From Isochrysis galbana (lineage: Eukaryota; Haptophyta; Isochrysidales; Isochrysidaceae), in NCBI GenBank assembly GCA_018136815.1, contig CM030938.1, positions 310,001 to 374,000 of the forward strand: DNA of 64,000 nt, given 5' to 3'. A program made the position numbers and the translations under genes. Under the pieces are notes generated by a model that was not told the DNA's origin, did no database searches, and saw only the letters and a program-made list of their open reading frames with translations. Positions 40,819-49,832 of this stretch are shown piece after piece (the stretch's first letter is position 1; every line of letters starts with the position of its first letter).

Positions 40819-41853
40819 GGGCGGTCAAACAGTGTTTTTTTATAAGGGGTGAAAAAATGACCATCTCAGAATTGAGGAAATTTAAGGATTTTTTTCGGGA
40901 GAAAGTTCCCAATACACCCAACTAGCACATATCCGGGGCCCATTAGGACCCGGACCCCCCCCTTGGCCCTTGGGCCCCCATAACAAAACGTAATCAAAAA
41001 CTGACAAAAGACGCTAAAATCGCAAAAGCTCAAAAAGCCCAACTTCGAACCGATGCCGGGCGCGCTGCGTGGCCGTTTTCGACGATCCATCCGGATGGCG
41101 GACCCCACCAGATACCATATACGCATATCCCACCCGGATGGTCACGCCAATCGGGCAGGCCGCGCGCCGAACCCTCGTCGAAATCACCCACCCGCCGAGC
41201 CCATTGAACGTTGAGCCGTCGCCGAGGGAGGCCCGGAGAGACCAACTTCGAACCGACGCCGGGCGCGCTTCGTGGCCGTTTTCGACGATCCATCCGGATG
41301 GCGGACCCCACCAGATACCATATACGCATATCCCGCCGCGAGGGCAGCCTCAACGCGGAGGCTTGTCAGCCACGCGTGGACGGCCGCGTCGGTGAGCTGG
41401 TCCTGGTTCTCGATGCCGAGTTCGAGTGAGGGCAAATCCTGCGAGGGGCGGGTCGGGATGGTCAGGGCGGGGTCTGCGGCAGCCAGGGTAGCCGCGTGCG
41501 CGCGCTGTGAGGAGCTGGGTGGGCTGCGCGGGCCATGATGCCAGAGGGTCAGGGGGTGGTCGGACTGTCGGCAGCCCGACACGGCGCTGCATCGGGCGGG
41601 AATCAAATGCCGAATGTAGCTTAGATATAAAGGAATCGATCCCCCCGCGGGCGCGACCGCCCATTCTTTACGGGTAGAGCGTGAGCGCGCGTGACGGAGG
41701 GGGGGGGAGGGGGGGAGAATCGCACCATTTCCTGGCTAAGATTTTCGTGGCGGCAGGTGGCCCCCCCTGAAGGTTTTTTATTGGGCCTCGCGCCACGGTC
41801 AAAAAATGCAGCCCAACCCTTACTAATAGTTAAAAGCCCCTGTTTGACCGCCC
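40819..41853. mobile_element. Inverted-repeat element GGGCGGTCAAACAG, complete, TA target
   Basis: GGGCGGTCAAACAG (40819-40832) and CTGTTTGACCGCCC (about 41840-41853) are inverted termini, each bounded by TA. The body has a subterminal GTGAAAAAATGACCATCTCA block. It also has two tandem units of about 195 bp carrying AACTTCGAACCGATGCCGGG and TTTTCGACGATCCATCCGGA. No transposase. Other left ends with the same TA junction lie at 57236, 62797 and 63024. It fits a TA-targeting, Tc1/mariner-like non-autonomous element (inference). Confidence 0.75.
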
Positions 41854-41862
41854 TACAGAGCT

Positions 41863-42010
41863 CCCTCGCGCACGGGCGAAGTTGTCGCCGCGGGGAGGCA
41901 CCCTCCCCCCGGCGACACCTTCGCCTCCCCTTCGGCCAATACCCCCTCCTCGGCCCCCCCACCCCCCCTCCCCCTTCCCCCAGAGTAAGCACCCACCCCT
42001 CGGTAGGGGT
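41863..42010. other. GC-rich spacer
   Basis: C/G-rich low-complexity DNA between two inverted-repeat elements; no gene. Confidence 0.4.
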
Positions 42011-42021
42011 AGGGAGCCTAG

Positions 42022-42194
42022 ATGGGAAATACGGTGCAGGGGCCTGCAAATACAGCCAAATACATATGTATTTGGCCTCCGGCCAAATACATTTCAAATA
42101 CATTCGAGGCCTACTACACAGGACACGCTTCAAATACAGCCAAATACATATGTATTTGGTCTTTGGCCAAATACGGTAAATACGTATTTTCCAT
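42022..42194. mobile_element. Short inverted-repeat element (AAATACG type) with CTAG duplication
   Basis: The ends ATGGGAAATACG and CGTATTTTCCAT are inverted. CTAG flanks both sides (42018-42021, 42195-42198). The interior consists of GCCAAATACATATGTATTTG palindromes, allowing an extended fold. Related to 14916-15055. Confidence 0.65.
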
Positions 42195-42300
42195 CTAGGG
42201 TAGGGAGTATAAGAGGACGCCTCTTTACTCCCCTAGGGGCCCTTTCGGAAAAGGGCAAGGGGGACGGATAGCGCGGCCCCAAGCAGCAAAGCGGAGACAC

Positions 42301-42303
42301 TCT

Positions 42304-42334
<31 letters not shown>

Positions 42335-42345
42335 CCCTCCCCCCC
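42301..42345 (+). repeat. Poly-C tract
   Basis: A run of about 28 C followed by TCCCCC repeats; also prone to sequencing error. Confidence 0.9.
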
Positions 42346-42603
42346 ATCACTCTCTCTTCAGCCGCAGTCGACCAAAAGGCTTGCGCCCGGACTCCGCACT
42401 CCGAACCACCGAACCAGGCCCTGAGGCCCTCAAGGTAATGCAGCGCACGTGGGCCGTGTGCACCTCCCTGAAACCGATGACGAAGGAGAGAAGGGGGGAA
42501 GGGAACGAGAGGGAGGGGAGATAAAGAGGGCGGGGTGTCGGTAGCGAGGCAGCGAGTGCCGAGTCGAGTCTTTTAAGGGTGTCAGCCTCCCAGAATCCCA
42601 AGA

Positions 42604-42619
42604 TTTCTCTCTCTCCCTC

Positions 42620-42674
<55 letters not shown>
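42604..42674 (+). repeat. CT microsatellite
   Basis: (CT)n with a few CCT interruptions, about 230 bp upstream of the REX1-B-like start codon, in its likely promoter or 5' UTR. Confidence 0.9.
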
Positions 42675-42675
<1 letters not shown>

Positions 42676-42901
42676 CCCCCTCCTCGCCCCCCCCCCCCCT
42701 CTCTACTTCGTACCCTGGCCCGCTCGTCCTTCCCGGCGCTGCTCTCGCCGGCCTCGCGCGCACTCCCCCCCTCTCCCCTCTCTCCCCCCCTTTTCTCTCT
42801 GCAGCAACCTCTCCCTCACCTCCATCACCTCCCCGTCGTCCCTCTCGCACGCTCGCTTCCCATTCGTCAATCCTCCTCTCTCCTCTTCTTCCGCTCGTGT
42901 T

Positions 42902-43849
42902 ATGGCCTCTATGTCGATAGGCGGTGGGGCCCCAAGGCGGCCCCGTGACGTTGGCACTGAGGAGCATGTGCCGCCGCCAACCACTGAGGAGCTGACAGTC
43001 TCGCATGCCGCGCTCGACGGTGCGTCGCCAAAGAAGCTCATCCACTTCGTCCATCAGACGCAGGAGGCGCGCATCTCGCTCACTGAGAACTTCGACTCGC
43101 GCTTCTCCGACCTGGTTACCGCGGGTAAAGGAGAGGAGTACCCGGAGTTAGTGGAGCAGTTCAAGGCGCTGTACGCCGCGTGCGACGTCTCGCTCGAGAC
43201 CATCGCCACTCGCCTAGCCTCTATTCCGGCAGGGCAAGCAGCCTCGAAAGTAGTGACGTCGATTGTTCTCGAAGAGCGTTCGCGTGCTGATGCACACCTG
43301 CAGGTGTGCCAATTCGTTGCCCACGGACTCATGTGTAGATCAAGCTTCTCCTTGTGCTAGCGCGAGTGAATGTCTCTCGGGCCTCCTGATCGCATGCAGG
43401 TGCAGGTGATGCGGCAGCACAAGTCGGTTGCCGGCGCTGCTGGTGAAGAGGGAGTCGCCGATACTGCTGAGGTGAGCGCAAGCTGGCACCCCTATTTACA
43501 CTATCTGCTATGAGATTGGGCGGGCCATCATGAAAAGGTTGCTGCCTGACCAAATTGAAAGCATGTTGTGCATTGAACAATCTTCGGGGTGCTCCAGCCC
43601 ATTTCCAACATCATTCGGATGCCACTCAAGCCAAGCACGGCTGAATGCTCGTTTCCCCACTGGATGGAGAAGGGTGCTCAAGTGTTGTACATCAGAGCTC
43701 CCTTCCATCCCTTTCTTCATGGCAACTCTTGCTGTGTAAATGTTCGACAGGCACTTGCCATGGTGGAAGCCAATGAGAAGTCTCACATAAGCAAAATCGC
43801 TGAACTTGAAGAAGAGCTGCGCGCCGAGGCCGCCGACATGGACGATTGA
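42902..43849 (+). CDS. REX1-B (required for excision) domain protein
   Basis: Three exons: 42902-43303, 43400-43471 and 43751-43849, 190 aa. After a Pro-rich start, residues 45-145 form a helical domain: LIHFVHQTQEARISLTENF, then EYPELVEQFKALYAACD, IATRLASIPAG and IVLEERSRADAHLQVQVM. The spacing of QxxR...F, Y..LV..., an amphipathic helix and L..E..K/R.....LQ corresponds to the REX1-B family, named for a Chlamydomonas DNA-repair locus; its biochemical role is unknown. A short acidic coiled coil (AELEEELRAEAADMDD) ends the protein. The exon 2 acceptor could be shifted by six bases (CAGGTGCAG). Confidence 0.55.
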
Positions 43850-44310
43850 AGACAGAGAGATGCCCACATCACACACGGAGATGCCCCTGATACGTGTGGA
43901 GGCCTCCCTTTAAAGGCCTTCCGATGGTCGACATAGTGAAGCAAGAGTCAAACACAAACGTGGGCCAAGGCTGAACGCTCTGAAGATCGATGCACCGCTT
44001 GCTGAAATCATCGCTGGTGATGTGCAGCTCTTGTGTGCGCTGCTCTCGCAACAAGTAATTTCAGCTGATTAAGGAACTCCCTTACGCTATACGACCATCG
44101 AATAGGATTCAGGGCTCGACCTCGCGCATTGGGTTCTATTCGAATCAATTCTACAACTTGCTCTCGAAAAGTACACGATAGACAATAGCCAGCTGGGCGC
44201 ATTGCTGCAGTTTTACGCACGCGCGTGTATTTCGTGTTGCATATGTGTTGGGGTGCGGCGTGCAAAGTGCAAAGTGTGTGTGTAATGATAATAAATCATC
44301 TTAAATCGCT
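43850..44310. other. 3' flank of the REX1-B gene; no gene
   Basis: No ORF with recognisable content. Confidence 0.35.
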
Positions 44311-44313
44311 AGC

Positions 44314-44416
44314 TGATTGGACACAACTTTTCAGCCCCAAATTCCCGCCATGCCTGACAAGCCAGTTGTTCGAGTGATATCGGAGGGGAGGGGCACTGCC
44401 CCCTCCCCTCGATGAG
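44314..44416 (+). mobile_element. Single arm of the foldback element
   Basis: GCTGATTGGACACAACTTTT, then CCCGCCATGCCTGAC, CGAGTGATATCGG and the CTGCCCCCTCCCCTCGAT block match the left arm at 6345-6482. No partner arm nearby. Confidence 0.6.
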
Positions 44417-44429
44417 AGACTGAAAGCTC

Positions 44430-45175
44430 AGGCCTGCGGCTGGCCCACCATTGCGCACTCGTCGGCTCCCACCCGGACCCGTACGACAGCGCGCACCACA
44501 GGGCCTCAAGGTGCCCGCCCTCCGCCGCATTCTTACTGCACATCCTCGACGGCGTGCAACGCTGCTCCAGCGCCCACCTCAGCACCGCCACGTGGCCTTC
44601 ACGTGCCGCCATCTCACAGCACGACGAGTCCCATCACGTCCCACGCGCACGCGCACGCCCAAACTCGCTCGCGCGCCCACTGAAGCACCGCCAGGTGACC
44701 ACCCTCCGCCGCCGCCGCGCAGCAGCTCGCGTCCCAAGGGCACCCGCGCGCCCGAAGATCACGCAGCACCTCCAGACGGCCCGCGCGCGCCGCCGCCGCG
44801 CACGTCGACACGCCCCACACGCACCGTCGGGGGGTCGCCTCCATCCAACTCCAACACTAGCTAGGCGGCGCACCGCGTCCGTTGACGCCGCCGCGCCCGC
44901 CGCCGCCTCCGCGCAATCCTCGTCCCACGGGCAGCCGTGCGTGCGCGCCCACGGCAGCACCTCCGCGTGCCCACCCCGCGCCGCCGCCGCGCACGTCTTT
45001 GGATCCCACACACATGCACCAGTGCCCGCGAACCCACCGCAGCAACAACAGGTGGCCACCGCCTTCCGCCGCCGCGCACGTCCGCGCGTCCTACGGGCAG
45101 TTGTGCTCGCGCGCCCACGCCAGCACCTCCATGTGACCCCCCTGCGCCGCCGCCGCGCGCGTACTTCAGCGTGCG
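44430..45175 (-). pseudogene. Ankyrin-like repeat protein (GCPWD type), degenerate
   Basis: On the minus strand several repeat units are visible in different frames: GGHMEVLAWAREHNCP followed by a TAG where Trp is expected; WDPKTCAAAARGGHAEVL; THGCPWDEDCAEAAA; GCPWDASCCAAAAEGGHL; MAAREGHVAVLRWALEQ. Each is the xxGCPWDxxTCAAAAEGGHLEVLxWA module of large ankyrin-like families of algae, oomycetes and giant viruses. At least one stop and two frame changes break the array. Both ends are cut by repeat elements (foldback arm at 44416, family D at 45187). Such proteins are thought to mediate protein binding; this copy is dead. Confidence 0.7.
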
Positions 45176-45186
45176 CAGGTTGCCAC

Positions 45187-45529
45187 GCCGCCAGCCGCCA
45201 GCTCTGGGGGCAGAGGAGGCTGGGGCTGGGCCCCGGCCTTCCCTGCCTCTCCCTCGCTGGCGCTCCTGAGCCTCTGGGGCCCCCACGCTGCACCTGTCTG
45301 CCTGTCGACCAGGGGGAGAGGGGGGGTTGGAGCGATGGGCTGGCCACGACTGGCCAGGACGCGCGAGGCAGGCAAGCCTGCCAGTGAGAGAGTGGGTCAG
45401 CAGCAGGGCTGTCTGCTCCTGACAAGCCATCAGTCAGGCGTGCTAGGAGCATGGGGTGGTTCCTCCCCCATGGCAAGGGAGGAGTGGAGAGATGCCCCCC
45501 CATGGGCGAACTAAGTATAAACTCAGTTG
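45187..45529 (-). mobile_element. Family D element, 5' part, fused to the ankyrin pseudogene
   Basis: Minus strand: CAACTGAGTTTATACTTAG, then TTCGCCCATGGGG and the body to CCTCTGCCCCCAGAGCTGG, where it meets the pseudogene at GCCGCCAGC. The 3' half is missing, so a deletion or recombination created the junction. Its first hairpin keeps pairing through a G-U pair. Confidence 0.7.
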
Positions 45530-45562
45530 GACCTTAGACAATTCCTGGCTTGAGTTGCAATT

Positions 45563-46162
45563 TCAATGATGGGACGTCGAGCAAAAAAATCTGACCAATA
45601 GGTACAAACAGGTAACAAAAAAATGCCATACTCTGATACTCTGAAACAGATCGCATCCGAAAGGCGACGTGGCGATCAATCCTGCCTCTTCTGGCGAACC
45701 GGGCGTTACGCCGTGCCCCCTCTTTCCGCCGGAAGAGAAAGGCTTGGCCCCTCGTCCGTTTCTTGCGCGCCCTCCCATACTCTGGCCGCCACGACATGGT
45801 GCTGGTGTCTTTGTGGGCCCTGGTTCTGCGAGGCCAAACAACGAGTGCAGCGTGCTTCCCTTCCTCTTCGACCCGGCTTGCCCGGCGCGTTGTACTCGTG
45901 GCATCACTGCCGGCTTGGCGTAGACGTGGGAGGAGCCGAGCTTGCGCACTTCCTTGTTCAACACAATGAGCATATCGGAGCCTGCAATCTTCTCGATCGT
46001 GCCCTCGCCGAAGACGTCGTGGACTACTGCAGCGCCAGCACATGCTCGCTGCTCGCCACGGAGCATGGCTTCCGCAGTGCCGTTGGCCCCGCCGCAATAC
46101 ACCCATGTGTATTCGACGGGGCTGGCCTCGTCGGAGGAGAAGGAGTCCGGAAAGATGCCCAT
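45563..46162 (-). CDS. Hypothetical protein with a small beta-barrel-like motif
   Basis: A 199-codon frame; the ATG at 46162 gives MGIFPDSFSSDEASP. The middle part VVHDVFGEGTIEKIAGSDML, then IVLNKEVRKLGSSHV, resembles the small SH3-like or Tudor-like barrels with an H..FGEGTV pattern seen at the ends of some helicases. That is a likeness only. The C-terminal 100 residues are Gly/Arg/Ser-rich and may be read-through of a missed intron. The frame lies next to a disrupted family D copy. Confidence 0.4.
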   Translation of the reverse strand: MGIFPDSFSSDEASPVEYTWVYCGGANGTAEAMLRGEQRACAGAAVVHDVFGEGTIEKIAGSDMLIVLNKEVRKLGSSHVYAKPAVMPRVQRAGQAGSKRKGSTLHSLFGLAEPGPTKTPAPCRGGQSMGGRARNGRGAKPFSSGGKRGHGVTPGSPEEAGLIATSPFGCDLFQSIRVWHFFVTCLYLLVRFFCSTSHH

Positions 46163-46262
46163 GATGCAGTAAGGGAGAGCGGGAGAGGCGAGGCGCGAGG
46201 CGCGAGGCGCGGGGCTGCGGGCGGCAGGGCTTGGTGGCGCGCAACGGGGAACGGTAGAAGAT

Positions 46263-47093
46263 AGAAGTCATACTACGGGCCTATTATAGCTGTAATGCGG
46301 TTGGCGAAATCTAATAGTAGATTCTAACAGCACTTTTGGAGCACTTGGGCTAACACCTCCCCCAGGAGGTGTTTTCCAGCGAAATCGCTGGGCAACTATT
46401 AGATCACAGACCCTGCAAGGAAACAAGGGGAAGACCGGGATTACACGGGAAAGCGCAAGGGAGCGGATCTCGGCTGCGGCTGCATGCGGGCGCGGAGAGA
46501 GGGAGGAGAGGGAAGGGCGGGGCGCCGGGAGGGGAGACACGTTCTAAGAATAGAGCGTGTCGTGGGGCATGGAGGGTGTTCGCGCGCTCCCCCTAACGCA
46601 ACAAATAGATTTGCGGTGCAATTAAAAAATCGCTATCCGACATAAGTTAGAACGAACCTCCCAACCTCCCCCCCCCCCCCACACACAAGCACGCAATGGC
46701 GTGCGTTATATTGGACATAAGCATTCAGCCGGGAGGGGCGCCGACTCCCGTTGGTCGCGACATTGCCTTGCGTGCAACTTGCCTGTGGGTTGATGGAGCC
46801 CCACTCATCAAACAGGAGGAGATGAAAATATTAGGAAGTGCGCGCGCAAGCGGGCTGGGATAAGGTGAGGGGGGCAACCTGATCGGCGCATCAATGTAGC
46901 ACATGGAGGTTGTGGAGCGAAGCCGTTTCCAAACATGGCTGTTTTAGGGCCCTCAGTCTAAATGGACGCTTCCAGAACGCCGTCGCGAGGAAGATTTCGC
47001 TCAGAAGGAAAATAATTCATCACTGCTGGTCGAACGATCTCCTCCGAGCAGCATGGTCACCTGAGGCACTCATGTGCGGGTTATTGCAGCATG
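46263..47093. other. Intergenic, with a short perfect hairpin
   Basis: AACACCTCC-CCCA-GGAGGTGTT at 46351-46372 is a 9-bp perfect stem. A poly-C run lies at about 46668-46680. No gene supported. Confidence 0.45.
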
Positions 47094-49732
47094 CTAGGCA
47101 CCGGATGGGTGAGCACGCTGTTGAGGTGGCGCGTCTTGCGGCAGTGGCGGCGTTGCGCAATCCTCAAGGTTGCTGGCATCCACTAGGGAGGCGCGGGAAG
47201 AAACAACAGTGAAGCGTGAAGGCGCTTCAGGGAGAGGCGCCGGTGGGGCGTGCGGTACACGGGCACCCGAGAAGTCTAGGGGAATGGCATCAACAGCACC
47301 ATCCTCCCTCACATCGGCGACGGTACGTCCGACACAAGTATGGGCCAATCGAGTTGGTGGCGGGGTTGTAGTGCCTACTGGGCGAGAGATGCGCTTCTGG
47401 GCAGAATTCGAACTCTCAGCCGCTGCGCCCAAGGCTCGAGAATCAGGTCGGCAGGTCGATGTCCTCGACGCCGAAGCGCGCGACGACAGGTCTGCCATCG
47501 ACTCGCAAGGGGAACGTTCAGGCCTTGACTCACGGGGAGACAGGCCTGTCTTAGAGGCCGGAGATGTTCCAGCAGCGGCGAATTCTCGTGCGATTTCGGA
47601 CCGCAGCGCTTCCCGTCGTTTTGCAAAGTCGGCTCGAACTGCAGCAAGAGCAGCAGCTTCAGCAGCTTTTTGCTCTACGTCTAGCGCGGCAAGTCGGGCG
47701 GCGCCATCGCTAGGAATACCGCGAGGCGAAGATGCTGAGCTAGAGGCAGTGGCCGATAGACGCGGGGATGTGGGGCCGCCTCGAGGAGATGCACAAGCAG
47801 ATGAGCTTGTGGAACCGTTCAACGATATAGCGGAGCCATTGACCGATGGACCAGCGGAGTGAGCGTTCGAACGGACCAAAGAAGCTTTGCGCGAAAGCGA
47901 TTCGAGGACCGAATCTGTACTCTGGTTGTGAGAGCTGTTGGTCACCATCGACGGTCGCGCTTGGGCTTGGATAGAGGCTGTAGAGGTGCGTGCTCGCGCC
48001 AGGGTCGCCGCGGCCGAGCTCGAAGGTCCCGATGCTCTTGATGGCTGAGCAAGCGATTCCCTAGCGATGGGCGGTGAGTGCGAACCGCTTTGCGAACGGC
48101 TGTGCCGCCTTGAGCCTGCACCGGAGGAGGTCTGCGATGCCTTGCCCCCCGTAGACTTTATAGTGGTCTCGGGAGCAGCAGTCACAGATGATTTTCCGGC
48201 GGTGGAAGGTCTGACCACTTGGGCGGCGGTCGGTCGGTTGGTATTGGATGGTGCAGCAGCCGACGCGGGGCGGGTGTGTGATGACCATGGAGTCGTGGTA
48301 GCAGGTGCTGCGTGGGCCGGGTCGCAAGTTGATGAGCCGTTGGGAGCAGCTGACGGAGCCGCAGCCAATGCCGTTGTCTGCCTCGGCGATGTGTTATACT
48401 GCTGTGGGGGCCATGCTTTGGCGGCATTAGACTTATCGCCTGTCCCAACGGTGCTAGTTTGGGCAGCCTTGGAGCGGAGACGGACAACAGCTAGGGCAGC
48501 GGGATTTGTTGTATCTGCAGGAATGGCTGCTAGTGTTGGTTTTATTGGTGGGGCGAGCGCGCGCTTGGACAATGGGGGTGGCGCCGGCTTAGGTATCTCG
48601 CCCTGAGCCGATTTGTGCATTGAAGCTGGCGCCGCCTTTAGTGGTAGAGTGTCTGTCGATGCTTCCGGCTTGGGGACGGGAGTCGCTTTCGACAACGATG
48701 CGCCCGGCTTTGACGCATCCTTTGAGGTTGGCTGCGAGCTGTTTTTGCCACTGCCATCAACGCTCGCTGTACCCGCTCTAACCTCAGCACGAAATTTAAT
48801 GAGGGAAGGCTCGATTGACGCAACACCTACACGGAGGGTGGCGACGTGTGGGGGGGGGAGGGTGGAAGGGCGCGGAGGGGGGAATGCCCTTGAGCAGCAT
48901 CAAGGTTGCGCACACCTTTGGGGAGCAGATCTTCGAAGCCCATGTTGGTAAAGATGCGCCGGTCGATTTCGTTATTGCGCACCAGCATCTTGTTTAGCCG
49001 GAATGACCTAGGCCCAAAAATCCATTGGCGTGAAAATGGGAACGTTCACCGGGAGAAGGATGGCACCACGCACAGCGACAGGCGTCGGCCGGATGCAAGA
49101 TGCCCCTCTAGTGCTCCCTTTACACGAGGTGGGCTGCTGGCAAGCACGAGCATTTGGCTCACTGGCGGGATTCGACTCTCCAAATTATTTTGAGCAATGT
49201 AATGTTGGTGTCAAAGGCATTGATGAAGGCAGCCAGCGTCGAGTCGCCGAATCTAGAGCCCCTCTGGTCAAGCAAATTGAGTGTGATCAATCCGCGGTTT
49301 GAGGCGAGCGCCTTGGCAAGAGCGGTTGCGCCATCGTTCCCGCAACGGTTGGCTCCGAGGTCGAGGGAAGTGAGGGTCTTGTTGTTGGCAATGGCCTCGG
49401 CAATGTGTTCGCCTTACAAACGTGGGATCGTGATAGAGGCAAGGTGACAATCGATGCAGGGATAGCGCATCTATGCCGAGTAAGCACGCGCGTGTACGTG
49501 TGCGCCCTCTTGTGTTGAAGCCATATTGTGTTGAAGCCATCGAGCCGACAGCCAGAAGGCCAGACAGATGATGAGCGGGGGCAAGGACTAGAGAGATTCT
49601 TCCGGACGAGCGAATGCTAGGCATACGGTGGCAGTCGACTCACAACAAGCATCATCCAGGCCACAATTGCTGAGGATGAGCTCGCGGCACTTCGTGTTGC
49701 TCTTGAGCTTTTCGGCAAGCTTAGGAATGTAC
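47094..49732 (-). CDS. Tropomodulin/leucine-rich-repeat-like protein with long Ser/Pro tail (5' end in gap)
   Basis: Exons on the minus strand: from the gap (49732) to 49644, 49412-49163, 49007-48916 and 48826-47094, phases all consistent; about 720 aa visible. The first exons encode leucine-rich repeats: LAEKLKSNTKCRELILSNCG, then HIAEAIANNKTLTSLDLGAN and ATALAKALASNRGLITLNL. After these comes ITLLKIIWRVESRQSFRLNK and RNNEIDRRI. The nTxLxxLxLxxN units with an A.AL..N helix are of tropomodulin/leiomodin type, proteins that cap actin filament pointed ends. The last exon (576 codons) is low-complexity Ser/Ala/Pro with one helix (RADFAKRREALRSEIAREF). The N-terminus is lost in the gap. A general RNI-like LRR protein is the alternative. 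Confidence 0.6.
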
Positions 49733-49832
49733 NNNNNNNNNNNNNNNNNNNNNNNNNNNNNNNNNNNNNNNNNNNNNNNNNNNNNNNNNNNNNNNNNNNN
49801 NNNNNNNNNNNNNNNNNNNNNNNNNNNNNNNN
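49733..49832. other. Assembly gap, 100 N
   Basis: Exactly 100 N, a conventional placeholder. Both neighbouring genes have their 5' ends inside it, so the true gap must be larger. Confidence 0.99.

Noticed and set aside
44554..45387. 277-aa plus-strand ORF
   Set aside because: It is the antisense shadow of the GCPWD ankyrin-like pseudogene and runs into a family D element.
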